Source: Amanita rubescens (lineage: Eukaryota > Basidiomycota > Agaricomycetes > Agaricales > Amanitaceae). Taken from it: a DNA stretch of 64,000 nucleotides. The stretch covers positions 92,505 to 156,504 of the forward strand of contig WION01000105.1 in the NCBI GenBank assembly GCA_015039365.1, written 5' to 3'. Shown in pieces: positions 1-12,959 of this stretch. Under the pieces are notes generated by a model that worked only from the letters and a program-made list of their open reading frames with translations, was not told the origin of the DNA and did not search any database. The translations under genes were made by a program, and so were the position numbers. Position 1 is the first letter of the stretch; the number at the start of each line of letters is the position of its first letter.

Positions 1-3000
1 CCGGGTTGACGGAGGGCTTCCAGAAGCGTTGGTATTGTTTGATCAATGGCTTTAGCACCCATTTGCTGCTGCAAGGCATCAAACGCCTTCGCTGCAGCGG
101 CGCGGACGTTCGTTTCATCATCAACAAGTGAGCCTCTAACTATTGATATAATTCCGTCTTCGTGGTCTTCCCTCTGTCCATCGGTGGCACTCATCCTGCA
201 TTCCTCAGAAATCAATGGTAGGAAATAAGATATTGGAATTTCACGTACACCATCTCGCATATGACAAGACATACACCTTCTCTGACCTGAGCATCTGATG
301 ACGCTGATTTGTCCTTCAAAATGGTCACAATTTCACCAAGAACTCTTTCGCCAAACTTGCGGCAAAATTCTGTTATCGTTCTGCCTGCCGTCTGAAAGAG
401 ACTTAGAACTAATTGAAATGACAGGGTGATTCGATTACCTCTTGCTGCTCTGGTTCATCTCCGGCCATGAGATAGATTATTTGGTTCACAAGTTCAGGAA
501 GCAATTCCCGTACTAAAGTATCATCAGCTTCGCATATTCTGGGAAAAAGAAAATTGTGGAATACCTGTCCTCGGCGTGTTGCCGACCAGGACTTTCCAGA
601 TTTGAATTGACGACTGGCGCACGATGGCCACACCATCTTGGCGAACGATGTACAGGGCGGCCAAGACACGATCACGGCGTTCAACGCCAAGCGCATCGAC
701 AAGTGCTTTACGAGATGATTCAACCATGATAGTTTCCGCATGTACTTCTTCCTCTTCATCCGCTTCGGCAACTTTCCCTGATATTCCAGACACCTTGAAT
801 AGCAATTCACCAACAAGCGTAACGGAGGATTGCTGCGAAAAATGAAGATTAACATGCATGAGGTCAAAGGATGAACGCAACAACATACCCGAATACGCCA
901 GCCAGGGTCGAACATGCCTCGTTCCAACTCTGGTAGAAAAAGATCGATAGCTTTGCTGGAGTAATTTGTAACGACCATCCTTCCAGCGCGCATGGCCGCT
1001 TCGCGAACGTATTCTTCAGTATCTGAAAGTCCACTGAGGATGGGGCTGATGATTCTTGGGAGATGTGGTTGGAACCGAGTCCCAAAGGTAACCGGTAGAT
1101 ATACGAGTAGTGACATAAAGCCTTCTCGTACTGTTGCCCTTGGTGACTGCGCATTAACAATGATATCTGGAAGAAGCCCTTCTAATCTTTCCATTCCAAG
1201 ACCGGATAAAACTTCACTGAGACCCTGGGCAGCTCCTTGTCGGTCCACTCCGGACGTGTCAGATTTCAAGACGCGGATTAGGCCAGGAACAAGGTCAGGG
1301 AAATGCACTTCACCCAGTCGCTCGACAAGGGTACCCAGAGCCTTCGCAGCCGTTGCCCTTGCTTCGGGGACAGGATCAACTAAGACTTTATGCACAAGCG
1401 GCAGTAATTGCGAAAGATAAGGAACAAAATCTTTTGAATCTGTTAAAGAAGATAGATTTCCTATGATCTGTGCTGCCTTCTTTTTCGTGTCAGCACTTCG
1501 TTCGCGAAGGCCACGTTCCAAAACCGGAACAAGCTAGACAATAGTTCATTAGTTGTCATTTCCCTTTAGATGATCCCTAGTCTTACCAGTGCGAGCGATG
1601 AATGATCAATGTAATGCACGAAAGATGTCTTAAGCAAAGAGGATAAGGCATTGGGGGTCTTGGCTGGATCGACCAGTGCTTTAAGAAGCGCAGGGACGAG
1701 AGTCTGGATTTCCGGATTACTGATGACTTCGCCAAACATTTTCAGACTCTTGTTCGCAGTCGTGCGGACTTGTGCATGGGAATCAGTGAGGACGCCAGTA
1801 AGTCTGGGTATGATGATGGGTAACGACAGGGAAAGCTGCCGAGGAGAACAGTATGCCATCATTCCAAGTAGTTCAATTGAACCCTTCTTCGATCGCCATT
1901 GCTTGTCGTCAAGTCCCCCCATTAGGGTTGGAAGGATGAGCTTAACGCCGTAGCCAGAAAGGTTACCCATGATGACACGGGCAGCATCTTGACTAGCTTC
2001 GCGCACATCACTAGAAGAGTCTCCAAATGACGTGAGAAGCATTGGGAGCGCATCTGTAATGTATGGCTCAAACAGGCGGCCGAGGGTACTAGATAAAGTC
2101 TCGAACGCAAACATGACACCTTGCCTTGGTTCATAACGCTTCTTTTCTTCCATTCCGACATTGAGACGTGTCATGACACTGAATTCCTTCATGCCAGAGA
2201 TCCCAGTGCCCTTTATCACACCGGCAAGACCATACGCGGCACCACGACGTGTAGCATACTTCGGGGAATCAAATAACTCTTCGAATAGATCTGTGACAAG
2301 CTTTTGAAGCCTGGGTCCGGAAATGAGCAGAACTAGAGGCGAGAGACAATCGGAGACAGCAATTTGCACTTGTTCCGCAGGCGTCTTCAAGGCCTCAACC
2401 AGCCTATTTACGATGTCTGGAAGTCGTTTGCTTTGAGCGTCGAGATGACGAGCCAACCGACCAAACAGAATGACAACGGCTTCCTTTATCTGGTCTTCTG
2501 ACTCTGATGCAGCACTGGCCTTCGACAGATGTTCTTCGAAGATAGTTATCAGCGTTGGCAGGTGTCGTCCGCCAAGGAGATCAACAACTCTTGTCCCAGC
2601 TGAAAGCATTCCACGACGGACTTGAGCTTCTCTATCACCTAGCGCTTTCTCATCTACAAGGAATTTGATGAACGGTTCTACCTCAGTATCGATGAAGGAA
2701 GGAGCAAGCAATTCAAATGTGCGTGCAGTCGCAACACGGGCTGGCCAAGGATCGACTCTTTCAAGACTTTGTGAAATCAGAATACCCTATAAGAAAATGA
2801 ATAAAGCGCAAGAAGCGCACAATCGACTCGTACATATTCATCATATTCAGGCTCCAAAATTTTGGCCTACGAACATATTATTAAATAAAAGTTATGTCAG
2901 GATGGAATTCGTACCTTCTCCCGGTAGTAGTCCTTTGCGACGCTAAGAGTCTTTTCGATTGTCCGAGGATATTGCACAACCGCATCAGCAATGGCCGCAG

Positions 3001-6000
3001 CTGCGCCAGACCTCACAAATGCGTTATCGTGCCCTAGATAATTGACGAGTCGATTAAGGAAGTTTTCAGGTACGTCGAGCCCATTGTCCTCCCAAACATG
3101 TTGAGCAAGTCGCGCATTGTGTTCATCTTCGTCATGACAAGCAAGCCAGATCTCGGGAGACCAGTCCAAGTCAGTCAGATCAAGTGGCTATAAGGACCCA
3201 GAGTTAGTTCACCACCGTTTAAACTTGGCGTATTCATACCTGAAGGGTTTGCAAGCAAGCGTTCCGGACATGCGGTTCTTGCGTTAGTAGCCCACGTAGT
3301 AGAACAGAGACATCTTCATTTGTAGCTGTCGCGGATATGGCCTCTCCTAGTTCAATCAATGCAGAGGATGCATCTTTGCTGAGGGCAGATTGTGAACGAA
3401 TTATGTGCAAGAGATCCTCGAGGACCTGAAGTCGTGGATAGGTGATGTCGGAAACTACCAACCAATGACCTTAGCATTATGCGGGGTCAAAGGAGAGAAA
3501 ACACCCACATTGACCGCAATGGAACTTGACGATGTTGAGCGCCAAGGTGACCTGTTCGAGGCCTTCGTCCTCATCCGACGCAGAAATGCCACCCTGCTTC
3601 AGCACTTGACTAAGCAAAGGATAAGCATACGAGAAAGTTGGGCCATCGAAAGCTGCCTGCTCGGACAAAGACCGCAGACGATAAAGTACTCGGATTATCA
3701 AGGCTGATGCAACAAAAGTGTCAGAGCTACGCCTTTTCTGAACTGACAAACGTACTATTCAAAGGTTCCGCTTGGAATTCATCTGGCACTGTCTTGACAT
3801 TGAGACTCCGAAGCGTTGCCAATCCAATCCATTTACGGAAAGCATCAAGCCTATCAGAGCAACAAGTCGCCAACAGCTATCTTATGTTACCCAGGCCCGA
3901 GACATTGTCTGAGCGGAACTCACCAGGTATGTATCAAAGGCACTTTCACCAACCAGAGTCGATCCGTAGCCAAGCGCTCCAACAAGCAGAAGCGAGGCAA
4001 GGGATGCAATGTAAGGACGGAACTCCTCTATACCCGCAGCGACTAGGCTTCGGATGAAGTTCAGTCCTCGCTCGAGGTTAGCTTTTATAGACGCCACGCG
4101 CTGTCGTATCTTCGCTTCCTTCCCTAGTTGAGCCTGCACAAGCGCCTGTTGTTGCTTTGTCAGAGTCACGGACCCCGGAGCCTTCTTGTTTGCGAGGGAT
4201 TTCCGTAGGTCATCTTCCCACTTGGCAATATCGGCATCTTTGCCTTTGGAGGGCCGAGCCTCCCCCTTGCCAGATAAAACTGAAAAATCAAAGTTAGCCA
4301 GCTTGATGCGAAAAAGCAAGATGATCGTATACCATCCACATAGGCAATCCCTTCTGGAGTCTTCCATATACCAATGTCGGTTTCAGTCAAATCTTTGACT
4401 AAAGCTGGATCAAGATCTGAGCAGAGCTGATCGTTTATTCTATGCAGCACGGTCTCGGGTGATACGAATGCCAAAGTTCGGATGGCATTGTAACTGGCTT
4501 CCTGGAACCCGCTCTGTATAACATTCAGCCAACTGACCACCTCATTCAACACGGAACTTGCCTGCACGTCCATCATTGACGCAGCCAGTATTAGCTTTAA
4601 CGCGGCATCTAGTTTTTTATTCGTGAGCTCGCGAGGATCAGCACCGGCCTTTTGGCACAAGTCGATCCACGTCTGTCTGAGACCTCCGCCTGTAAAGCGA
4701 AATTCAGCAAGGTGCTGAAGCAATGAATGACAGACTGACAAACAAGAGGATGATGGGCCACATCGACGTACTGCACCAATACCTCCTCCCGAATTTCATT
4801 CTCAACGTCTTCGGCAAAGGTAACGGCGCTGAGAAGCAGACCAGCGAGACGTCCTTGTTTGTTCACAGGTGGCGGTGTCGGCTCGTCGGATGATGACGCA
4901 GTCACTTTGGGAGCAAGAGTAGGACGCGAAAGATATATAGTCAATGCCTCTCGGACGATGTTATTCGTCAACATCGGCAGCTTTTCCGCAGACCTAGTAA
5001 TTATCGTTTGGGCGCTCTTCCGAGTCTCAGGAGAGTTGCTATCTACCCCCAAGTGAACGAATGCGAGCCCAAGCTGCGTTCTGCATTAATAGTTAGGAAC
5101 AAACCTAAACGAAGAAGTTCAAGCACTCACCGTAAAATTTCGCTCTTTGTCAATTCGCTCTTAAAACATTGTAATGTCGCATTGCAAGCTCTTAAGAACC
5201 AATTCTCAGTCTTCGACATCTGTAATCTTTTGATAAACCTTGTCCCAGAGTAGGAAAGAGGGTTTTGTTGAACTCGTTAAAAGCGATTGGATGATTGCAT
5301 TGCGGGAGATAACATCATCTAGAGATTTGTAAGCCTCCTTGCATTTTCCAGTTTCATTGATGCGTGACATACCGAACTTTCCGGAACGCGCGAAGGAGCC
5401 TAGAACGACGGTGATGGCAATGTATCCCTCTATAGGTCCACCACTCGCGGTAAGTGCGGTAGAGGAGCTAGACTTGAGACACGCTTCTAATGCTGGCAAG
5501 ATGCTCTTAGCGAAACTAATTCCCTTCTCTGCGGTCAAGATATCATCCCCTTCAAACAAAACAGAACCGGTTAGGGCGCAGAAAGCCCGCTTGACAGCTG
5601 GTTTGGAGCTATTCATTTCCTTCGCAATCAAGGTGGTCATATCAGTTGCTAACGGCTCGTCGACAGTTGGCTGCAAAAGCATCGCCACATGAGGAGCTAA
5701 TACGGAAGCCAGAACAGCTGTCGCCTGTTCCTGCGTTTGAGCCTCCTTGGCGAGAATGGGGGTTGCTACTTGAATAAGGTCCGCGGAAAGCTTGGGTTTT
5801 GGTGTGATATAACTCAGCATTGAGTACAATGCGATTCGATGTTCAGGGCCTGCGGATTTGCCCGTTTTGGGTAGGTTGAGGAGTTCGGTCACTGCTACTG
5901 GGAAAAGCTCATTTGGGTCAGAAAGATCGATAGCCGCGACGATAGTTTTGAAAAGTTGAACGGAACTTGATCTGACTAAGGCGCTGCTGGATTTTGAGCT

Positions 6001-7407
6001 ATTGATGACTTGCGTCACCAACCGCCGGAATACATCAGGTTCCATTGGGTGTTTATACGCAGAGAAAAATTGCGTGGCAACTGTGGGCTTCAGCGTCAAA
6101 GCGATTTTCTCATCAAGAACATTCAATAGTTACCTGGAAGTGAATGTTCAGGGGAGCGCAGGAAAGCTTTTTCCATTGCTGGAAGAATAGTCTTGGTAAG
6201 GTCATCTGGAGTCATGAATGTGGATATGAAGTCGAAAAGCGAGTTCTACAAAGGCAAGGATGAGCACATTGTCCCGCTGCCCACCAGCGTTAACAGACCG
6301 TGATATGAGGTGGGACTGAAGATCTAGAAAGCAGGACCGTGTTGGAGTATAGAGTGATGATGCCGTTCTATGTTGATTTCAGCGAAATTTTTGACGAAAT
6401 TAACAAAGGTAGCACCTCTAAATCTTGAGGCAGTCGCTCAACAAGTGGTCGACTGTCATGCTTGAGGCGGATGAGGACGCTAACCGCCACGTCGATCAAA
6501 GAAATGAGCTGCAGAGGTGCTGAATACGTCTTTGCTTGGGAGAGCAGCGCCTCTATCACGGCAGGAATAGTATTTCCGGACTAAAGTCGAGACATTAACA
6601 GGGAGTGCAACATCATCGGGAATCAAATACCGAACGTAGAGCTCGCCGCACGCGAACTAAAACTCCCTTTTGCAATGAGAATTTCGCTTGCCCAGAACCA
6701 AGTATAAGGTCCAACAAGACTCCTATTGAAGTGATAACGGATCGCCATGGGTTTGACGATGTGAATTCGTCATCAAACTTGACGCAAATGGTGTATGCCC
6801 CACAAGCCCAACATAGGAGTACAAATATATCTCCAGTTGCATAAGAACTGGAATTACGTTTAGGATTGCTACGCGGGAGAAAAAAAACGCGCTCTCACCT
6901 AGCAGCACCCCGCTTTGCTACCCGTCCGACTTCCACACCCAACCAGCCAATTATCTGCTCTGCAACACCCATCTTTGTCTCATCCTGGGCACCTTTTGGA
7001 GTGCCCCGCAGTTCATCACGACGAACGAGTTCCATCCCCACGTCTTGAACAGCTTCTCTTGAGCCAGAGTCATTATACCGAGGATAAGTCAATGTCAGCA
7101 GTTTGAACACATCCAACGTCTGGGACAGAGTCAGATCTGCAAGGTTGCATCATCTAGTATACGACACAGGCCAGATCGCCAACGTGGGCATACCGCCATG
7201 CTTTGCCAGAGACAACAATTCGTCCCGCAAGAACTGTATCCGAGTCTTCGTCTTGCCCACGAGGAGCACGCTTCGAGCATAATTGAGCGCTTGTGACCAA
7301 TCGCGGGGCACGAGGTCTCGACTCCAAGAAGCGCCGCCTGCTTCTTCGTCGTCTTCCGCGCCTGCTACGGTCGACGAAATCCACGATTCGATTGCCAAAT
7401 CGGACAT
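1..7407 (-). CDS. GCN1: GCN1-like translational activator (HEAT-repeat scaffold), 3' end beyond the window
   Basis: Minus-strand, multi-exon gene starting at the ATG at 7405-7407 and running off the left edge, so the C-terminal part is missing. The exons encode almost nothing but HEAT/armadillo helices. The segment at roughly 400-2700 carries the conserved central region, including [17 protein letters not shown] near 2200-2260 and the EF3-like stretch [20 protein letters not shown] across the intron at about 1533-1588. Known role of the family: Gcn1 binds ribosomes with Gcn20 and passes the uncharged-tRNA signal to the eIF2alpha kinase Gcn2 (general amino-acid control). Exon 1 is 7194-7407 and exon 2 about 6899-7136; many further short introns follow. 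I estimate about 2,000 codons are present, fitting a protein of about 2,600 residues. I see no in-frame disruption, but I did not resolve every intron. The EF3-like part makes other HEAT proteins unlikely. Confidence 0.9.
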
Positions 7408-7569
7408 TCGACCTACGTCCTGCTCCTTTGCTTTGAGCTTTGAAAAAGTGGCCTTTTTGTACAGTATGAAGAGTGTAACAGGTCAAGGAAGCTTGGTAGC
7501 GGAACCAGCGCGAGCAACCGCGGCACTGATTCGCGTTGGAGAAAAAAATCAGATTGAGATTATCTGACC

Positions 7570-8056
7570 GTGGGAATCCCGGTCATCATGGCTTCTTCCC
7601 GACGCTCCGAAGTAAATCCCTCTAAGAAGGCGTATATTCTCCTCGGTGATCCGCAGCAAAAGGTCGTGCTAGCTACAACCATTGTTTATGCAGTAGACTC
7701 GGGACGTAGGCGAGCTGCTGCCCAGGATCACAAAGTATGGACGAGTGGAACGGAAAGTCTTCAGTTCCGAGTAATTCACCTCGGAGAAACCAAGAAATTC
7801 CAGGCGCCACGTGCACATCAGATCTCCCATTTTTCTAGAAGGCAGGAACATTTCTAGACGCTATAACGTATGCGATCTCCTCTGCGGGGATTTTGGAATA
7901 CTTGACGTGGCTGAGCAATTACGCTCTACCCGGCATATCTCTTCCTTTCTCCAGATCAATGGTAGCTGAACGCTACACGTGTACGAGGCCGGCTGGTTAT
8001 AACCGCGTAGGGGTAGTCGGTCTCCTTCATAGCAATCCTCTCGTTGCGTCTTCACA
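7570..8056. other. Divergent intergenic region between GCN1-like and BTB genes
   Basis: About 650 bases separate the divergent start codons at 7407 (minus) and 8057 (plus). A plus-strand open stretch at 7589-7857 starts with ATG but has no recognisable domain, and its composition does not look coding. I treat the interval as shared promoter and 5' UTR sequence. Confidence 0.4.
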
Positions 8057-8943
8057 ATGTCCCCCAGTCACGACTTGAAACATCTCGACCGTCATCCTGA
8101 ATACTATATCTCGGATGGGAACATTCACATTTTGGTTAGCATCACATTCGTATTCTCTCTACGGTCTTCATGACGCGTATTGACAGGTGGAAAAAACGCT
8201 CTTTAAAATCCATTCCCATTTTTTCCTTCGAGAGTCGCCCAAATTTCAAGAATACCTCCAGAACCATGGCCAAGCCCAAAAGGGCACATCCGACTCAAAT
8301 GCGGTCGTCCTGGAGAATATCACATCCCAGGAATTTTCCGTGTTCCTCTGGGTATTTTATGACCCGTATGTACCCATTCAATTAAACGTACTTGTTTTTC
8401 TAACTGCACCGTTGCAGAAAGTATTCACGCCAGACAACTCCCGAAAATTGGAAAATTATTCTGAACCTGGCTCATGGTTGGTTGTTCCCGGAAGTCAAAG
8501 ATCTTGCGATCCGAGCGCTTGAGAGCATTTCAATTCCACTCGTAGAACGAATCGGATTATATCAACAACATAACATCCCAGAGGATATCATTAATCCCCA
8601 CTATGCAGCCTTATGTACTCGACCACAATTGCTCACGCTGGAGGAAACAGAGATTTTAGGAATGCCCACGGCATTGATGATTTTTTCGGTTCGAGAGCGC
8701 CTATTAACTACCCAGAGTGGTGCGCGCCCATTAGACAAAATTGACGAGAAAATCTTCCCGAAGTTTATCAATGCGTACTTTGAATCCCAAAAGAAAAAGG
8801 CTTTGCTCAAAGATGGCAAACAAGGTAAGCAAATTGATTAGCCTGATAATTGATTTTTGCGATTTTTGACGTATATATTTTTTCTAGTCAACGGCGCGAG
8901 TAACCCTGAAACGAGAGGGACGTCGCCAACAAATGCCAAGTAG
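8057..8943 (+). CDS. BTB/POZ domain protein (239 aa)
   Basis: Four exons, 8057-8134, 8187-8365, 8418-8824 and 8888-8943, sum to 720 nt and an intact frame of 239 residues. The N-terminal half is a BTB/POZ fold of the kind common in Agaricomycetes: HPEYYISDGNIHILVEKTLF, then FKIHSHFF, then the conserved FLWVFYDPKYS at the third exon junction. The second half is the helical extension found in these proteins (NWKIILNLAHGWLFPEVKDL, then ALESISIPLVERIGLY). BTB domains mediate dimerisation and often recruit Cul3 ubiquitin ligases, but this subgroup has no assigned function. Three paralogues on the minus strand at 27-32 kb share the exon layout and the split proline codon before KYS. The C-terminal tail is short and low in complexity. 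Confidence 0.88.
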
Positions 8944-9319
8944 TATACCCATCGCCGGCATTCTATTATCTTGACATGTATGAAGTATTAAATAACTAAA
9001 ATTGTACAATAAACATCGCAACGATTATGAGCAGTTTGCGCAAAATAAGATAAAGACTAAGGTCATATAGAATACAGCGTGATGCAAACGGCATCTTGAC
9101 AAACGAACGTTGCAAACAGATGGACCAATAAATAAAAGAAAGTTTATCGACAAAGCAAGGAATGATGTTAGCTGGAATAAAGAAAGAAAGGAATGTTGAT
9201 GGTGGTAGTCGTGTTCTAAGCATCGTATGCGTCCGTCATTATATATGTACAAAGTCCGCGGCGAGTTGTCGCCCGTTCCATACCTTCCTATCTACATAGA
9301 GGGCATGGCACCCATAATA
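8944..9319. other. Convergent 3' intergenic region
   Basis: AT-rich sequence between the stop codons of the BTB gene (plus) and the membrane-protein gene (minus). I see no coding potential; it probably holds both 3' UTRs. Confidence 0.5.
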
Positions 9320-9972
9320 CTATGAGATTTGTTCGCGTGTTTGGTCCAGATAGCTGGACTGGTGTCCATAGGCCGGAGGGGGAGGCAAATCATCACCCGA
9401 TTCCCTATCATCGTAACCCTGTCTAATCAGCCTTGCGGCTTTTGATTCGCGCTCTTTCATTATTTCTACCGGCGATTTTGGAGGTTCTAGGGTTGATGGG
9501 CTAGGTGGGAAGGAGGAACAGCATGGAGTGGGGGGTTCAATTTCCGTAACTCCCAATGGATTGAATGGAGCGCCCGGATTTGAAAATTCCCAAGCACCGT
9601 CTGGTCTACGTGTTGCAATCCGCATGTTAGCTCCTGGAATGTGGTCTGACACGGATCAGTCACAAGACCCGAAATAACAGAGGGACGGGAAAACGTACGG
9701 AAATGAGGGACCAGATTTGACGTGGAACCATATGGCGAGACTGGGGCAGGAGCGTGATTTCCCTCGAGAACCATAGACGCCCGGGGCCGACGTTCTGGAT
9801 CATAATCTGTTCGACGCGCCCTCCCTCGCAAAACGAGATAAACCGCTACTCCAATGGAAAGGGCGACCACGATAACCACGACAGCGGCTATGACCCCAGT
9901 CGGCGTTCCACCATGGCTAGCTTGATGTGAACCAGAGAGCGTCGTGGACGCTGGTGAAGATTGGCTCGACAT
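9320..9972 (-). CDS. Single-pass membrane protein with cytosolic proline-rich tail (at least 199 aa)
   Basis: Two exons, 9699-9972 and 9320-9645, give 600 nt and an intact frame from the ATG at 9970-9972. A Ser/Thr-rich start is followed by one strong membrane helix at about residues 25-50 (VIAAVVVIVVALSIGVAVYL), then a basic stop-transfer stretch (RGRARR). The rest is a proline-rich tail ending with PPPPAYGHQSSYLDQ. The helix near the start and the PPxY-like motif resemble fungal Mid2/sensor-like or adaptor proteins, but I cannot assign a family. A minus-strand open stretch at about 10099-10310 could be an upstream exon supplying an extracellular domain. A junction from about 10100 to just before the ATG would keep the frame, so the true start is uncertain. 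Confidence 0.65.
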
Positions 9973-10319
9973 GGACCTCGGTCAGCTGCGTTCCTCACGA
10001 GTCACGACCTCTAACAAGACGTAATCCAGGTTCGCGAAAAAAAAGAAAAGAAAAAAAATACAGTAAACACATTTTCTCAAAACAATCGAAACTAGAAACC
10101 TTACCGGATGGATGTCCACTGATCCAGTGTTTTTGCGCACCCTTGGGCGACGAGGACGGCAACCGACGTGGCAGGAACAGTTTGGAAGCTAGCGAACAAA
10201 CCTTCGTTTTTCAGCCCTCGGTCCAAAACCACATGCCAAACGGTTCCGATATCAGGGCCGTTTTGATATCTGTCAACAACGTGACATAGCGCGATTCGAA
10301 GCCACGATTTTCTGACAGA

Positions 10320-10828
10320 CCATGTTTGGCAATCCGTTTCAACTCGATAAAGCCCTGTACGAGAGTGTACGACACCTTATATTATCTCTCTCTTCATGTA
10401 CTTACATTATACCTATGGGAGATTGAGAATGAGCGGCCCGGTTTGCCAAGCGGCGTTCATTTTGTGATTTTATGATTTTGTCCCTGACTCGGAGTACTAG
10501 CACTAAAAGGGTGTTATTTAATCAATGTCGGACACAATATCGTTCGATTCGTGTCAAGTCACCATTCCTCATTCTTGGAACCCATGGGTGCTACTTACTC
10601 GAGACGATAATCTCGTATGTTGCCACCGTGGTGAACAGTGGTAGCACGCTGGTACCACTGCCAATCGGCCGGCCGTACTGCAGATCAATCAATCAGTAAA
10701 TACGTGCAAATTCTCACCCAGCCGTCGGCTGAGCCAGGTCACTCCGGTCAGTGCACAATCATTCACTTGGGTCGGTGGGCACTTACCATGATTGAGCAAG
10801 ATAGACCTTTCAGAACTCTAGTTTCCGA
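10320..10828. other. Upstream region of the PrpF-like gene
   Basis: No gene recognised. It holds the presumed promoter of the plus-strand PrpF-like gene. Several small open stretches are present with no coding signature. Confidence 0.4.
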
Positions 10829-12091
10829 ATGACGGCAGCTGTCGTGTCAAATTACATGCGTAATCTCCGGTTTTCGACCGCTACTATTCGGTCCCTCGGG
10901 CAAACTATTCGTCGTCATTCATCGAGTTGCGCCCCGAATCCAATACCAGCATCGTACCTACGAGGAGGAACTTCCAAAGGCGTATTCATAAATCGTGACT
11001 TTCTCCCCGCCGACAAGTCGGAATGGCCCCGCATTTTTCTTGGAATAATGGGTTCTCCCGATCCAGAATATGGTCGACAGCTTAATGGAATGGGAGGCGG
11101 CATCTCCAGCTTGTCGAAAATCTGCATCGTCGGTAAACCAACAGCAGAGCAAACATCTCAAGGCATACACGCAGAATATACCTTCGTCCAGGTTGGGATT
11201 CGTGATTCTGTCATCGATTTATCTGGCAATTGTGGGAACCTATCGCACGTCATAGGCGTATTTGCCATTGACGAGAGGATTTGTCAACTTCCGATCGTTG
11301 ACGGACGTGTTACCGTACGATCTTTTAATACCAACACTCAGAAAATCATTGACACAACCTTCCCTGCCACACAAACTAGTGAAGGGGTTATCGCGGACTT
11401 GGATAAGCCAGAAGTGGCTATTGCGGGCGTATCCGGAAATGCATCCCAGATAGCCATGAAGTTTATTGACCCTGCTGGTGCTCGCACTGGTAAACTGCTC
11501 CCCACGGGTTCACCGCGCGATTCTATCACCTTGCCATGCGAAAGTGGCGAAAATCATTTCGTCATGTCTCTTGTGGACGCCACGAACCCTACCGTTTTCG
11601 CGAGCTATCCGCAGCTGAATAGCGTTTTTCCCGTCGACGCCTATGTGCGCCAAGAGGAGCCGTCCTTGACCCAAGTGGGCCAGGTCCTCGAGACGATCAG
11701 GCAGCAAGGTGCAAAAATGATGGGTTTAGATCCCGCAATTCAATCGCAGCCAAAAATTGCTTTGCTTAGCCACCCGACGCCAGCTGACCTTGAGAAACGT
11801 GTCGACATCGTAGTTCACACTCTTTCGATGGGCGTGCTTCATAAAGCTGTGCCAGCGACTGTTGCGCTCTGCCTCGGAGTCGCCGCCAACACTGAAGGCA
11901 CTTTACCATGGACTTTTCGGCGGCTGGTCCAGAAACCGACGCCGAATGACCCTGATTCTGGGTTAGTCAGGCTGAGACATCCCACTGGCATCGTAGACGT
12001 TGGAGCAGAATACACTGATAATGGACACGTGAAGAGTGCGAACGTCATCGGAACTGGTAGAAAATTGATGAAGGGAGTTGTTTGGTGGTGA
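10829..12091 (+). CDS. PrpF family isomerase-like protein (420 aa), probably mitochondrial
   Basis: Intronless frame of 420 residues. After an Arg/Ser-rich, targeting-like N-terminus (about residues 1-35) comes the PrpF hallmark PASYLRGGTSKGVFINRD, then GSPDPEYGRQLNGMGGGISS and DLSGNCGNLSHVIGVFAI. These match the diaminopimelate-epimerase-like double fold of the PrpF family, which includes bacterial aconitate/methylaconitate isomerases of the 2-methylcitrate cycle and fungal homologues. Lys in TSKG and Cys in GNCGN are the expected active-site positions. The substrate cannot be read from sequence; a cis/trans tricarboxylate isomerisation is the family inference. Length is close to the family norm with an added N-terminal presequence. 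It stands alone, with no other methylcitrate-cycle gene nearby. Confidence 0.9.
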   Translation: MTAAVVSNYMRNLRFSTATIRSLGQTIRRHSSSCAPNPIPASYLRGGTSKGVFINRDFLPADKSEWPRIFLGIMGSPDPEYGRQLNGMGGGISSLSKICIVGKPTAEQTSQGIHAEYTFVQVGIRDSVIDLSGNCGNLSHVIGVFAIDERICQLPIVDGRVTVRSFNTNTQKIIDTTFPATQTSEGVIADLDKPEVAIAGVSGNASQIAMKFIDPAGARTGKLLPTGSPRDSITLPCESGENHFVMSLVDATNPTVFASYPQLNSVFPVDAYVRQEEPSLTQVGQVLETIRQQGAKMMGLDPAIQSQPKIALLSHPTPADLEKRVDIVVHTLSMGVLHKAVPATVALCLGVAANTEGTLPWTFRRLVQKPTPNDPDSGLVRLRHPTGIVDVGAEYTDNGHVKSANVIGTGRKLMKGVVWW

Positions 12092-12517
12092 TGACGTGTT
12101 AACTTCACCCACCTTACTCCAGCACGAACTCTCTTCTTATGGAACGAGGACGCAATGTGATTGTATAGAAGAATATAATGCCTTGGACCTGCAATATCCG
12201 CATCGATACTAGTCTCCGTAGGGTCAATCTGATATAAAAGCAGAGAAGAGACGGTCAGAAACAGCGCTTCTATTCTACAATACAAAAGTCCTTGTCAAGA
12301 AACTACTGGGCTTCAGGAGCATAGACTAAATTTTTCAGAGGCGTCGAAATTGACCGACCTGAGCGCTGCGATGTCAGGCCATGTAGTCTCAAGAACAATC
12401 TCGTTTGCCAAACTAACATAGCCAAGGGACAACCTAACCATATCGCATCTCTTCGACCATCATCATCCAGTTTTACGTCCAATCCTTTATGTACGCTTAT
12501 CATCTACCGCCTTCAAC
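12092..12517. other. Intergenic, no gene seen
   Basis: Between the PrpF-like stop and the stop of the first SSP gene. Small open stretches only; likely 3' UTRs. Confidence 0.4.
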
Positions 12518-12733
12518 TCATGCCAGTGATTCATCGCCGCGGCAGCAAGTGTAACATTCTCCATATTTTTCGGAATGCCATTCACGAGGACATTCAGTAG
12601 GCTCAGGGAAGCAAACGCGATAACAGATTTTGTTATCCACCACCACCACATCTTCCGATTGGGGTGAGCTGGGGAGAGCAAGGGTGGTCGATGCGCAGAG
12701 GAGCGCCATGAAGACAGTTATTGAGAGTTTCAT
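12518..12733 (-). CDS. Small secreted cysteine-rich protein, SSP-A (71 aa)
   Basis: The ATG at 12731-12733 opens a classic signal peptide (basic Lys, then SITVFMALLCASTTLALP; cleavage expected after about residue 19). The short mature part contains C-x3-C, then C-P, then a final G-E-C-Y-T-C-C block and a tail of RGDESLA. That makes six cysteines, counting the final pair, a number compatible with three disulfides. Upstream, a 53-nt intron (12758-12810) lies in the leader and a TATA-like element is near 12870. Paralogues are at 13.9, 16.2, 35.8, 36.7, 46.2, 61.4 and 63.1 kb. I know no named family with this exact spacing; function unknown, presumably extracellular. Confidence 0.8.
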   Translation of the reverse strand: MKLSITVFMALLCASTTLALPSSPQSEDVVVVDNKICYRVCFPEPTECPREWHSEKYGECYTCCRGDESLA

Positions 12734-12757
12734 TCTGTTATGAAGCGGTAAGTAAGG

Positions 12758-12810
12758 CTGCGCGACGCCTCGATTCTGGTCAAAGTCGAGGACGTTGACG
12801 AGATACTCAC
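12758..12810 (-). promoter_or_regulatory. 53-nt leader (5' UTR) intron of SSP-A
   Basis: Donor GTGAGT and acceptor CAG on the minus strand, ending about 25 nt before the ATG. Position, donor and length match leader introns of five other SSP genes in this window. Confidence 0.65.
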
Positions 12811-12959
12811 CGTTTTAGAGAGGCGCTGAGGGAGCTGATGAACCTCTGGGTGTCAACACTGAAGATTTATATACCCTGAATGCTAGGCTGATTATAGTAG
12901 AAGGTGTCCGTGGCGTCCGTGGCATAACTGCATCGAACGCCTTGGCATCGATTCCGGGA

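Noticed and set aside
1..7407. Several separate genes across the HEAT-repeat region
   Set aside because: Successive exons join through good splice sites and continue one GCN1-like protein in order; the breaks are introns.
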